Positions 18,044-26,569 of a stretch of DNA of 64,000 nucleotides are shown here, one piece after another. Position numbers and translations under genes: made by a program. Below the pieces are notes generated by a model. The model had not been told where the DNA came from, did no database searches, and worked only from the letters and a program-made list of their open reading frames with translations. The DNA lies in NCBI GenBank assembly GCA_030027265.1, contig JASENG010000006.1, forward strand, positions 176,835-240,834. The letters are read 5' to 3'. The number at the start of each line of letters is the position of its first letter. Within the stretch, counting starts at the first letter, position 1. This DNA comes from Lysinibacillus fusiformis. GTDB taxonomy: Bacteria > Bacillota > Bacilli > Bacillales_A > Planococcaceae.

Positions 18044-18327
18044 TTCAATTGTTCTCCATTTAAGTTTTTAAACTTAACACAAATTGTTTTTCCATCATAT
18101 ACCCAGTGATATTCATTTTGCTCAATGGCAATTGTTCCACTGAATAATGACTGGTCCTTTATCATTTTCGCTGCCTCCAATGCCGTTTCTGAAGCATGCA
18201 ATTCCAGCCTTTGATTATGCATATTAGCTTTTAATTGATAGGTTAACGGGATTAATGAGCCTGTTATGACTATCACAATAACCACACTTAGCAATGTTTC
18301 AACAAATGCGATTCCTTTAGTATTCAA
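18022..18327 (-). CDS. comGE: Competence pseudopilin ComGE
   Basis: Minor pseudopilin, 101 residues: MNTKGIAFVETLLSVVIVIVI has the prepilin Glu at position 5 of the processed helix, followed by a short soluble domain. It overlaps its neighbours on both sides. Identification rests on the leader and its place between comGD and comGF. Confidence 0.8.
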   Translation of the reverse strand: MNTKGIAFVETLLSVVIVIVITGSLIPLTYQLKANMHNQRLELHASETALEAAKMIKDQSLFSGTIAIEQNEYHWVYDGKTICVKFKNLNGEQLKCINREE

Positions 18328-18784
18328 CTAATCTCAACCGTCCTTTAGTAATATAAATAATCAAATGTTTTATTCCAAAGGGTGTATTGAATATAATTGT
18401 TCCAAACTCTGCTACCTCGCCGTTTGCATTAATCCTGAAACGTTTTAAATTGCTGGTATCTTCCAGTTGAATGTTGGTAGGCAAATCCTTTTGAAATATA
18501 ATATTGTCTAGTTTGTAGGCGTAAAATGCTTTGTATTGATAATTATTAAATTGCATAATAATCGTTTCTTCTTTTTCTATGGCGAGTGCCTGCATTTCTT
18601 GAATATCCAATACGAGCTGTTGGAAAAACTGTTCAACCGCGCGCTTTTCCGAAATCGTCACAGTTATATGAAAAACAATGGAACTCAATAGAAGAACGAT
18701 AAAGAGGACAAGGAGCATCTCAATTAATGTATATCCGTTGCTATTCTTCATATTTTGTACTTGTCTTTTAGCTGCCGCCCGCAT
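18317..18784 (-). CDS. comGD: Competence pseudopilin ComGD
   Basis: Minor pseudopilin, up to 155 residues. The processed helix begins at GYTLIEMLLVLFIVLLLSS. The ATG at 18784 gives a 17-residue basic leader and overlaps comGC by 17 bases; an internal ATG at 18751 gives a six-residue leader, which is also normal for the family. Neither has a good ribosome binding site, so the exact start is undecided and coupling to comGC is likely. Confidence 0.85.
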   Translation of the reverse strand: MRAAAKRQVQNMKNSNGYTLIEMLLVLFIVLLLSSIVFHITVTISEKRAVEQFFQQLVLDIQEMQALAIEKEETIIMQFNNYQYKAFYAYKLDNIIFQKDLPTNIQLEDTSNLKRFRINANGEVAEFGTIIFNTPFGIKHLIIYITKGRLRLVEY

Positions 18785-19106
18785 CTTCAGGCTCTGTTTC
18801 TTTCACGGCTACGACATTCCCGTCACTTTGAATTTCGATTGAATCTCCATTCGGACATTCAGTTTCATCATCATGCAAATAACCATCAGTTTTCAGCTGA
18901 GTTAATGTAGGGATTGCCTGATTGTCTATTTTATAAGCTTCGACCTGACCTTGCACCATTTTCAGATAGGCTTCACATCCCTTGTCATCAATTGTTGCAA
19001 AGTGTTTGGTGACATTGGGGATGGTGACAAGGATGAGAACAGAAATAATCAGCAACACAATCAACATTTCAATCAAAGTAAATCCTTTTTCGTTGCTTTT
19101 TTTCAA
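18768..19106 (-). CDS. comGC: Major competence pseudopilin ComGC
   Basis: Major subunit of the transformation pilus, 112 residues. MKKSNEKGFTLIEMLIVLL contains the ComC (prepilin peptidase) cleavage site after Gly8, with Glu5 of the mature protein. The two Cys (KGCEAYL and ETECPNG) match the intramolecular disulfide known in ComGC. It follows comGB by 16 bases. Confidence 0.93.
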   Translation of the reverse strand: MKKSNEKGFTLIEMLIVLLIISVLILVTIPNVTKHFATIDDKGCEAYLKMVQGQVEAYKIDNQAIPTLTQLKTDGYLHDDETECPNGDSIEIQSDGNVVAVKETEPEDAGGS

Positions 19107-19122
19107 CTAACACACACTCCTA

Positions 19123-20193
19123 TTAAATTATTTCGATTAATTCATACATCGGAAGCAGAATACTAAGATAAGCGGCAATAATACTTAAAGCAATTAGGAT
19201 AAAGAACATAGGTTGTATAATGGATACACCTTTTTTGATCAAGAACTGCAGTTTTTCATTTATCAGCTCGCTATAAATAAGTAATTCCCTCCCTAGATAG
19301 CCGCTTTTTTCTCCATGCCTTATAAACTCTTCAAATTTTGCCGAAAACCAGTTTAATGTAGATACAGCAGATGACAGGGACTCGCCGAAAATGACTCGCC
19401 TCTCAATTTCTTTTGATACATAGGCTAAGGTGTTATCCAAAGGTTGGTTTTGTAAAATGGACAAAGCTTGTTGAAGCGAAAACCCTCCTATTAATAGATC
19501 CCCCATTGATTTGGCTAATTGATTGGTGAGATGCAGTTTATAAAAATAATTGATAATAGGAAGCTTCAGCAATAGCGCCAGCCGTTTCGGTATATTTTGT
19601 TTTTTGATATAGATGATGAGGGTGATTACGAGGAAAACAACGCTCACTAAAGTAATACAGAGTAAATCTGGGAGTCGAAGAAAGATTGATGAAATAAAAA
19701 CAGTAGAATTACTGCTCACATCAGTTCTAGAATCTATTATTTGAGTAATATTGGGAAGAAAGTAAGTACGAAACGCAAAAAATATACTTATTAAAAAAAT
19801 ACTCAGAAGTACTGGATAGCTTAACAAATTGACAATTTTTTTTCGCATTTTTTCATTAAAGTCTAATTGCTTCGAAATCGTCTCTAAGCTTTGAGCAAGC
19901 TTTCCACTTTCCTCCGATATCTTTATGGCAATCAAAAAATGTTTGGGAATAGAAAAGCACTGCAAGATTTCGATTGAGCCTTCTCCATTTCTTAGCTTTT
20001 CTTCAATGGTGGTACGCCAGTAGACAGGATCATCAACATGATAAGGCAGCAACATATCAATCGAATCTGAAAAGGTATACCCCTCCATGAGCAATGTGCT
20101 GATTCGATTCAAGAACGAAGGTAATTGACGCACTTTGTTTTTTGAGGCGAGGGCAAACGAGGTGGTTTTTAATTTACGAAGTAGTTGGAGCAT
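19123..20193 (-). CDS. comGB: Competence type IV pilus platform protein ComGB
   Basis: Polytopic inner-membrane platform of the GspF/PilC family, 356 residues. Two GspF domains are visible, the first ending in SEESGKLAQSLETI and the second carrying GESLSSAVSTL and RHGEKSGYLGREL. Membrane helices lie near 120-142, 170-192 and 325-350. It overlaps comGA by 20 bases. Confidence 0.92.
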   Translation of the reverse strand: MLQLLRKLKTTSFALASKNKVRQLPSFLNRISTLLMEGYTFSDSIDMLLPYHVDDPVYWRTTIEEKLRNGEGSIEILQCFSIPKHFLIAIKISEESGKLAQSLETISKQLDFNEKMRKKIVNLLSYPVLLSIFLISIFFAFRTYFLPNITQIIDSRTDVSSNSTVFISSIFLRLPDLLCITLVSVVFLVITLIIYIKKQNIPKRLALLLKLPIINYFYKLHLTNQLAKSMGDLLIGGFSLQQALSILQNQPLDNTLAYVSKEIERRVIFGESLSSAVSTLNWFSAKFEEFIRHGEKSGYLGRELLIYSELINEKLQFLIKKGVSIIQPMFFILIALSIIAAYLSILLPMYELIEII

Positions 20194-21151
20194 TTCTTTT
20201 TCTCACCTCAAACGAAGCCAGTTGACTTTGCAGCCTTTCTGAATGCGGCAGCGTATACTGCTCCCCTCTCATTGTTGCTGCAATGGCATCTACTAGGTTT
20301 AAATCACTTAATATCTCGTAGATTGATTTTCTCTCATCTGTCCCAACCTGCACTAGACATTGTGCAACAATTCCGACAAGTGCCTGTCTAATCTCCTCTA
20401 GAGAAATATTTAAATCCATTAGCCGGTATATACAATTCACAGTGTCTTTTGCATGAATTGTAGACAACACCAAATGACCGGATAATCCAGCCTCAATAGC
20501 AATTTTTGCCGTGTCTCGATCCCTTATTTCACCTATCATAATAACGTCTGGTGAATGGCGTAAAATAGCCTTTAAACCTGTTGTGTAGGTTACACCCGCA
20601 CGTTCATTCACTTGAATTTGCAGTAGATTGGATTGGTTGCTTTCAACGGGGTCTTCCAACGAAATGACGTGGCGAGCAAGCATTTCACTTGCGTGGTTGA
20701 CTAAGGAGTATAATGATGTCGTCTTGCCCGAGCCGGTTGCTCCACAAAATAATAGCAGCCCTTGACGGCTTGATACAAGCTGGATTAATTTATCTGCTGA
20801 AGATGGATTTAAACAAATTGAAGATATTGGAAGGCTCGAGTTTTGAGCAAGTATTCGAATAACCAGACTCTCTCGATTAAAAATTGAAGGTAAGGTAGAT
20901 ACACGAAAGGCATATAATTGATTTGAAATTTCCTTCTGAAACGAACCGCTTTGAGGCTTCCTCTTTTCACTAATATCAAGTGCCGATAAAAACTTAAAAA
21001 AAGAAATAATCCGATCACCTAATTCATTGGGCAAATTGCTTGCAGGAAATAACTTCTCATATTTCCTGAAATGAATAGAATAGCTGCCCTGCTGTGGAAC
21101 GATATGAATATCCGAAGCACCGAAGTGAAGTGCCTTTAACAGCAGCTGCAT
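20174..21151 (-). CDS. comGA: Competence pilus assembly ATPase ComGA
   Basis: Cytosolic GspE/PilB-type ATPase that powers the transformation pilus. The 325-residue frame has ASDIHIVP, the Walker A CGATGSGKTTSLYS, LEDPVE (Asp box), VITLGEIRD-like VIMIGEIRD (Walker B) and HLVLSTIHAKD (His box). Starts: ATG at 21151 has no binding site nearby. The only strong one (AGGAGGAG at 21191-21198) faces an in-frame ATA at 21184, six bases away, which would add 11 residues. See the finding on this start. Confidence 0.9.
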   Translation of the reverse strand: MQLLLKALHFGASDIHIVPQQGSYSIHFRKYEKLFPASNLPNELGDRIISFFKFLSALDISEKRKPQSGSFQKEISNQLYAFRVSTLPSIFNRESLVIRILAQNSSLPISSICLNPSSADKLIQLVSSRQGLLLFCGATGSGKTTSLYSLVNHASEMLARHVISLEDPVESNQSNLLQIQVNERAGVTYTTGLKAILRHSPDVIMIGEIRDRDTAKIAIEAGLSGHLVLSTIHAKDTVNCIYRLMDLNISLEEIRQALVGIVAQCLVQVGTDERKSIYEILSDLNLVDAIAATMRGEQYTLPHSERLQSQLASFEVRKRNAPTTS

Positions 21152-21232
21152 ACTTTTGCTTTCTACTACCGATTCTATCTCTATGCAGAACTCCTCCTTT
21201 TTTAGAAACTCGACCGCAAGAACTTTAATGAC

Positions 21233-21285
21233 AGTATAGCTTGGTATTTTTAATTAGAAAACCCTTTTGTAGAAAATTAATTTTT
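21233..21285 (-). promoter_or_regulatory. comG promoter with ComK-like boxes
   Basis: Reading the minus strand, AAAA-N5-TTTT at 21273-21285 is a perfect ComK half-box pattern, followed by AAAA-N3-TTTT at 21258-21268. A -10 hexamer TATACT lies at 21233-21238 with a poor -35 (TTTTCT). ComK-activated promoters typically have such A/T boxes just above a weak -35. AT-rich background makes chance matches easy. Confidence 0.5.
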
Positions 21286-21469
21286 CAGCAGGTCAAAGCA
21301 TAACAAATTTTTAATTTGCGCCATTTACATTATTTATAAAAAAAGTGACACAAATTAATAATTTTGCCGTATTATTTATAATTGATTTACAATTTCCCTA
21401 TGATTTCTATACTAGAAAAGTTAAAATATAAATGTAAGAAAAGTAAAATAATAACAGAGAGGTGATTGT

Positions 21470-22177
21470 ATGATTCATCCTTTAAAAATCACTAGTACTT
21501 TATCAGACGAAACAAGATACCAAATATATGAGTACATGCTGCAGCAAAAGAAATCCTTTACAGTACAAGCGATTGCTGAACAATTTAGTATACATCCAAA
21601 CGTTGCGAGACTTCATTTAACAAAACTTTCCGAAATTGATTTGATCTCGGCTCATTTTGTGAAATCCGGAAAAGGTGGAAGACCAGGTCGAGAATATAAA
21701 GCAGCCGAGCAAGGGATCGAATTAAGTTTCCCCAAAAAAGAAGACAGTCGATTAATCAATTGGAGTGTAAAGCTCATTGAACAAATTGGACCACAAGCTT
21801 TAGAGGCAGCGAAAAAAATAAGTTACGATGATGGCTACTCTCAAATGAAGCTTATGATACAAAAAAGAAAAGGAATAGCCAATATCGACTTTGAAGAAAA
21901 ATTAAAGCTATTGACTACTGCTGCCTCACTGATTGGATACATACCGCAAGTAATCGAGTCTGATGCGGACAAAAAAATAATCTTCACAGTTTATAATTGT
22001 CCGTTTAAAAATCAATTATCTACAAATAATGAGATTATATGTACTTTGCATGAATCCTATTTGAAAGGGCAAATCGATGTGTTATTTGCTCAAAATGAGC
22101 TTGTCCAAGTGGAGAGCATGATTCATGAATGTGAAAATTGCAAGTACGAAATAGAGATTACAAATAGCAATTACTAG
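21470..22177 (+). CDS. Winged-helix regulator with C-terminal cysteine cluster
   Basis: A 235-residue predicted DNA-binding protein of the COG2345 type (relatives include SufR). An N-terminal winged helix spans about 5-75 (QIYEYMLQQ, VQAIAEQFSIHPNVARLHL). The C-terminal half carries Cys in YNCPFKN, IICTL and HECENCKYEIE, in the arrangement that binds a metal or Fe-S cluster in relatives. That ligand is an inference. The gene is divergent from comGA, but nothing shows that it regulates comG. Confidence 0.75.
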   Translation: MIHPLKITSTLSDETRYQIYEYMLQQKKSFTVQAIAEQFSIHPNVARLHLTKLSEIDLISAHFVKSGKGGRPGREYKAAEQGIELSFPKKEDSRLINWSVKLIEQIGPQALEAAKKISYDDGYSQMKLMIQKRKGIANIDFEEKLKLLTTAASLIGYIPQVIESDADKKIIFTVYNCPFKNQLSTNNEIICTLHESYLKGQIDVLFAQNELVQVESMIHECENCKYEIEITNSNY

Positions 22178-22293
22178 TATTTTCTACTCTATTGTCACAA
22201 ACTAAATGTAAGTAAGAGTTTACATTATAGTTTCAAATCATTTATAATAAAAGATGATATTATTGTGTCGTATGGCAAAAGGAGGGATACTTC

Positions 22294-22536
22294 ATGAGTA
22301 ACATGTATAAAGTTATGGCTTTCTGGACTGGTGTTTTTGCCGTTATGTTCTACCTTGGTGATATGTACGAGGTTTCGCTATTATTCGTTGGTAATACAAT
22401 TTTATTCTTATTATTAGGCTTCTTAAACCTAACAGAACGCATGTACATGTACATTTTCGGAGCTTATTTAACAATATTCTTCGCCGGGTTTACGTACTAC
22501 ACTACGTTCATCCATGTACCAGGTGCAGGCCACTAA
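22294..22536 (+). CDS. yqgY: DUF2626 small membrane protein YqgY
   Basis: An 80-residue protein with three hydrophobic segments and the family core FWTGVFAVMFYLGDM, LNLTERMYMYIFGAYLT and FTYYTTF, ending GAGH. It matches B. subtilis YqgY closely in length and motifs. Function is unknown. AGGAGGG precedes the ATG. The terminator follows within ten bases. Confidence 0.92.
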   Translation: MSNMYKVMAFWTGVFAVMFYLGDMYEVSLLFVGNTILFLLLGFLNLTERMYMYIFGAYLTIFFAGFTYYTTFIHVPGAGH

Positions 22537-22542
22537 TAAATG

Positions 22543-22574
22543 ACATCGACTGTTTTTGCAGTCGATGTTTTTTA
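22543..22574 (+). terminator. Terminator of yqgY
   Basis: Perfect 10-bp stem ACATCGACTG / CAGTCGATGT followed by TTTTTT. Confidence 0.88.
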
Positions 22575-22633
22575 TTTAGTACAACAAATCTTCCCTTTTT
22601 TAAAGCTGCTTGCAATCTCATTCCATAAAAAAA

Positions 22634-22947
22634 GGCGCTGGGACAGAAGTGAAAAATTCTATAATTGCTGAAAGAGCCTATATTAAGAAATTGATCTTTA
22701 TAAATTGATTGGAGCGAAGGGGCGAGTGTAGCTGTCGGCTGCACTTTTCACTACAGGGCCATGTCTTTTCTGCAGCGAAAGCGAATCGACAGGTGCAAAG
22801 CTTCCTGGAGAAAAAGCACGGGTAGAGACTACTGGCTCGAGCCGTGCCAATGGATGCGCGTCCCTGCAACGGAAAATCAATTTTAATTACATCAAGAAAA
22901 CACCATTTTCCTACTTGGGAAAATGGTGTTTTCGGTTTTGCCCCACC
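22634..22947 (+). repeat. Intergenic repeat element, copy 1 (about 314 bp)
   Basis: Opens with GGCGCTGGGACAGAAG, contains TTGATTGGAG followed by GAGTGTAGCTGTCGGCTGC, a run back to AATCAATTTT, then a hairpin ACACCATTTTCC / GGAAAATGGTGT, and closes with TTTTGCCCCACC. The same modules in the same order occur at 60554-60835 in opposite orientation. GC content is above that of its surroundings. No gene is credible inside. Similar GGCTGGGACA elements are, as far as I recall, common in Bacilli. Confidence 0.8.
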
Positions 22948-22964
22948 CTCTCAATCCATATTCT

Positions 22965-23609
22965 TTAAAAGCCATTTAAGAATGGATTAGTATCCATTTC
23001 CTGTGCAGGTGTCGTATAGCTGCCATGACCTGGGTAGATAATCATATCCTCAGGCAAACATAATAATTTCTCATGGATAGACTTTAGGAGAACTTCGTGA
23101 GAACCACCTACTAGATCTGTACGGCCAATACTTCCCTCAAATAATGTGTCCCCTACTATCGCAAATCCATCTTCTTCAAAAATGTATGAAATACTTCCAG
23201 GTGAGTGCCCTGGAGTAAAAACAGCTTTAAATTGCATATCAGCCACATTAAATGCTTGTTCTTGGCGAATAATATGCCCATCCTGCGGTTTTTGAACAAT
23301 ATAATTTGGAAGTTCCGCATATCTGCCGGAACCATTTTTCATCGGGTCATCAAGCCAGCTCACTTCCTTCTCGTGGATATATAAAGGAAGATCAAATTGC
23401 TGCCTTAACTCTTCTACCGCGCCTATGTGATCAAAATGTGCATGAGTCAAGAAAATGGCTTTTGGTTTTAATTGATTCGAGTGAATTACTTTAATAATTT
23501 TTGAAGATTCTTCGCCTGGGTCGAATAGTATACAATCTTTTTGTTTATTACTAATGATGTAACAATTTGTTTGAACAGGTCCTAAACTAAATGCTTTAAC
23601 GTTTAACAT
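22965..23609 (-). CDS. yqgX: Metallo-beta-lactamase-fold hydrolase YqgX
   Basis: Glyoxalase II-like MBL-fold hydrolase, 214 residues. Metal ligands are readable in LTHAHFDHIGA, FTPGHSPGSI, VGDTLFEGSIGRTD and the C-terminal IYPGHG. The ATG at 23609 is chosen because AGAGGTG lies six bases upstream; a start nine codons earlier has none. It is convergent with yqgY, as in B. subtilis. The physiological substrate is not evident; relatives include bacillithiol- or glutathione-linked thioesterases. Confidence 0.9.
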   Translation of the reverse strand: MLNVKAFSLGPVQTNCYIISNKQKDCILFDPGEESSKIIKVIHSNQLKPKAIFLTHAHFDHIGAVEELRQQFDLPLYIHEKEVSWLDDPMKNGSGRYAELPNYIVQKPQDGHIIRQEQAFNVADMQFKAVFTPGHSPGSISYIFEEDGFAIVGDTLFEGSIGRTDLVGGSHEVLLKSIHEKLLCLPEDMIIYPGHGSYTTPAQEMDTNPFLNGF

Positions 23610-23774
23610 TGGAATCACCTCTTGATTATTATACATGGATTAGAAGAAAATTACATTCTGTAGTCAAACTACTCTATTATTTCTTCTCGACAAACGGAGA
23701 AAGGTGATTTACAATAAAGAAGGAATATTGTTTATCGACATGCATTTTTTCATGTCGAAAGGAGTGTCGTTTTA

Positions 23775-23957
23775 ATGAACTTATTAATGGTTATTTTCGC
23801 TTTAGTAGCAATTTTCGCAGTAGTAAACTTCTTCCAAGCAATTAAACAAAAAAATGTTCTTGCTTTAGTTTTTAGTTTAGCAACTGCAGCAATCTTCGGT
23901 TGGTTTGTAGTTATGACAGTTTTAAATCAAGGCTACCCACCAGCATTGCATCACTAA
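23775..23957 (+). CDS. yqgW: DUF2759 small membrane protein
   Basis: A 60-residue protein with two hydrophobic segments (about 2-22 and 29-52) around a basic turn (KQKN), ending PPALHH. Length and pattern fit the DUF2759 (YqgW) family, and the gene sits beside yqgX as in B. subtilis. AAAGGAGTG precedes the ATG. Function unknown. Confidence 0.75.
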   Translation: MNLLMVIFALVAIFAVVNFFQAIKQKNVLALVFSLATAAIFGWFVVMTVLNQGYPPALHH

Positions 23958-23963
23958 GATAAA

Positions 23964-23996
23964 AACGAGGTATCTAATAGATACCTCGTTTTTATT
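23964..23996 (+). terminator. Terminator of the DUF2759 gene
   Basis: Perfect 12-bp stem AACGAGGTATCT with a 3-base loop, followed by TTTTATT. Confidence 0.88.
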
Positions 23997-24029
23997 TATT
24001 TTCAGCAATTTTTCTTACTGCAGCCAACA

Positions 24030-24063
24030 AAAAAAGGGTTATCTCATCCTTGAGATAACCCTT
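24030..24063 (-). terminator. Terminator of the LTA synthase gene
   Basis: Perfect 13-bp stem (24034-24046 and 24051-24063) followed on the minus strand by seven T. Confidence 0.85.
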
Positions 24064-24067
24064 TACC

Positions 24068-25972
24068 TTATTCTTTTTCTTGTAAAGCATCCTGTATTAA
24101 ATTACCCGTTTTTTCATCGTAAAATCGCAACAGGTCCCCATTAATAATTTCGTCCGAATATTCTAGCTCAATTAACGAACGATCAATATATGGCTGACAT
24201 GCCTCTATACCAATTTCCTCACCCGTATCACGGTCATAACAAACCTCGCCAGCATATACAAGTTCATCCGTTACAAATCGACCATCGCGGAATATGACGA
24301 AGCCTTCATGCTCTTCCGAGAATAGATCTGCCCCTAATTGCATGTCATTAGATGTTTCAATCCCCAACAGATGCAAGATTGTTGGACGCAAATCAATTTG
24401 ACCAGAAGCTTCCTCAATTACTTCCCCATCACCTGAACCAGGTACATGAATAAATAAAGGAACAGATTGAAGCAAGGCACTATCATAAGCAGTAATTTTT
24501 TCTTTATCTAAATACATGGACATCGCTTTATTATGATTTTCTGATATGCCATAGTGGTCTCCATACATTACAATAATCGAGTTATCGTATAGACCAGATT
24601 CTTTTAACTGTTCGAATAATACTTTAATCGATTCGTCTAAATAACGCACTGTTTGGAAATAACGATTTAACGTACCTGAATTTGAATTATACTCAGGAAT
24701 CATTATATCTTCTTCATCTAAAGTGAACGGGTAGTGATTTGTCAAGGTAATCATTTTCGAGTAGAATGGCTGTTCCATTTCAGTCATTAAATCCACTGAT
24801 TGTTCCATGAACGGAATATCTTTCAGACCCCAATTGACTGAATTCTCATCGCTTACTTCATAAGATTCAACATCGTAGAATTCATCAATATTGAAGGCTT
24901 CATAAATTTCGTTTCGATTCCAAAACGATGAATTGTTGGAGTGCATCACATTGGTAAAGTAGCCATTTTCACCTAATTTTTCAGCCATCGTATTATACGT
25001 ATTCCCGCCATGAGTAAAGAATACCGCTCCACGGCCTAATCCAAATAGTGAATTTTCAACAATGAACTCAGAATCACTTGTTTTACCTAACCCTGTTTGA
25101 TGATAAAAATCATTAAAATAATACGTATCCTTATCCTTTGTTAACGAGTTTAAGAATGGCGTTACTACTTCTCCGTTCATCTCATTATTAATAACAAAGT
25201 TTTGTAAGGATTCTAATTGAACCACGATTAAATTACGTCCTTTATACTTGCCGAACATTTCTGCGTTAACTGTGGCTTGATTTGCTTGAACATAGTTATC
25301 CACTTCGACCAATTCACTGCCATCAGCCAAAGCACGTTGAGCGCTTGATTTCGTTTGAACATAAATATCATATAGATGATAGTTATATGTTCCGATATTC
25401 TTCACTAGCAATTCACGGTCAAAAGCACGCGTTAAAAGCTGTGGCCGTTCCGTTTCCGATAATCCTAGATTCAAGAATACAATCGCCATGGATAAAACAA
25501 AATAAGCACGTCGCATTTCGATTCTTATAGGTGTAACCTCTTCTGCTTTTGGAATAAATTTAATCGCTAAAAGCAGCACGATAACATCTGCAAAGTAAAG
25601 AATATCCGTGAAGCTGATAATATCTGCAACAGAGTTGCCCAAATCGCCGAAATTGCTCGTTTGGAATAAAACTGCAAAGGTTATAAAGTCATTATAGAAT
25701 CGATAGAAGCCCACATTTGCAAATAATACGATAGCCAATATCGAACTGACTGTCACTAAATATCGATTTCGAACCTTCGTTGTCTTAAAGAACAGCGAGA
25801 GGCCATACGCGAATAAGATGAAGCTTAACGGATTAATAAACAAAATTAGCTCCTGCATTGCATTTTCAATATCCAGTTCGAAACTTGTATGATACACAAT
25901 AACCGTTTTAATCCAGGTTGCAATAATTGCAATCGCTAATATCGAATGTTTAGGCCATTTTTTTAAGTTCAT
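24068..25972 (-). CDS. yqgS: LtaS-type lipoteichoic acid synthase (YqgS-like)
   Basis: Polymerises glycerolphosphate from phosphatidylglycerol on the outer face of the membrane. The 634-residue protein has five N-terminal membrane helices (to about residue 185) and an extracellular sulfatase-fold domain. GLGKTSDSEF carries the catalytic Thr; MYGDHYG and VPLFIHVPG are further metal and active-site motifs. The C-terminus has an extra domain (RDTGEEIGIEACQPY) as in LtaS paralogues. The ATG at 25972 has AAAGGATG upstream. Whether this is the main or an accessory paralogue cannot be told. Confidence 0.92.
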   Translation of the reverse strand: MNLKKWPKHSILAIAIIATWIKTVIVYHTSFELDIENAMQELILFINPLSFILFAYGLSLFFKTTKVRNRYLVTVSSILAIVLFANVGFYRFYNDFITFAVLFQTSNFGDLGNSVADIISFTDILYFADVIVLLLAIKFIPKAEEVTPIRIEMRRAYFVLSMAIVFLNLGLSETERPQLLTRAFDRELLVKNIGTYNYHLYDIYVQTKSSAQRALADGSELVEVDNYVQANQATVNAEMFGKYKGRNLIVVQLESLQNFVINNEMNGEVVTPFLNSLTKDKDTYYFNDFYHQTGLGKTSDSEFIVENSLFGLGRGAVFFTHGGNTYNTMAEKLGENGYFTNVMHSNNSSFWNRNEIYEAFNIDEFYDVESYEVSDENSVNWGLKDIPFMEQSVDLMTEMEQPFYSKMITLTNHYPFTLDEEDIMIPEYNSNSGTLNRYFQTVRYLDESIKVLFEQLKESGLYDNSIIVMYGDHYGISENHNKAMSMYLDKEKITAYDSALLQSVPLFIHVPGSGDGEVIEEASGQIDLRPTILHLLGIETSNDMQLGADLFSEEHEGFVIFRDGRFVTDELVYAGEVCYDRDTGEEIGIEACQPYIDRSLIELEYSDEIINGDLLRFYDEKTGNLIQDALQEKE

Positions 25973-26356
25973 TCCAAAACATCCTTTCTGCAAAATTAAT
26001 ATATAAATGAAATAAATTTCTAGTGAAATTAAGTTTACAAGCAATCAACAAAGATAATAATAAACAAAATTTATCTTAATCTTTTTTACTTTATTTAGCA
26101 ATACTCGCATTGGAAAAACTCATCGACAGAATATTACATAAAACTACGTTTGCGATTACAATTATTAAATTTACCTATGAATATTTACGTTTTGTTTACA
26201 AAAAAGTTCCCAAATGAAAACAGTGGAAAAAATCCACTGTTGGTTCATTACTTTTATTCAACATATATTTAACATTTATTAACATAAATGGCTTGTTTCA
26301 AACACAAAAATTAAATTTTTCCAAAATAATCAAGAATTTACTATTTAAATACAGGA
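25973..26356. other. AT-rich intergenic region upstream of the LTA synthase
   Basis: The stretch holds the yqgQ terminator and presumably the LTA synthase promoter in AT-rich DNA. No gene and no recognisable riboswitch. Confidence 0.6.
26217..26243 (-). terminator. Terminator of yqgQ
   Basis: Perfect 9-bp stem AACAGTGGA / TCCACTGTT. The minus-strand T tract (TTTTCATTTG) is short, and the stem lies about 115 bases after the stop. Confidence 0.6.
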
Positions 26357-26569
26357 CTATTGAAGGTTTTTTTCTTCTTTTTCAATTTTAGAAGCTTCCT
26401 GACGTAAAATTAACATAGCACTCTGGAAATCCTTTGGGTCCAGTACGCGCGCTTTATAAAGTTCACGAATTTCGTCCTCCATCAAAAGTAAATCCCCAGC
26501 TCGGTCTCTTGTATAAATAAATGTTCCGTATTGTTTTAATAAGTCATATATATCCTTCATGTTTTTCAT
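26357..26569 (-). CDS. yqgQ: DUF910 protein YqgQ
   Basis: A 70-residue cytosolic helical protein, MKNMKDIYDLLKQYGTFIYT then LLLMEDEIRELYKARVLD, matching the YqgQ family, with a charged C-terminal helix. Function is unknown. AAAGGAG precedes the ATG at 26569, which lies four bases inside the end of yqgN, so the pair is translationally coupled. Confidence 0.9.
   Translation of the reverse strand: MKNMKDIYDLLKQYGTFIYTRDRAGDLLLMEDEIRELYKARVLDPKDFQSAMLILRQEASKIEKEEKNLQ

Noticed and set aside
22678..22880. Two short minus-strand frames inside the repeat at 22.6 kb
   Set aside because: They read through the structured repeat, are Arg/Ser/Cys-rich, and have no ribosome binding site.
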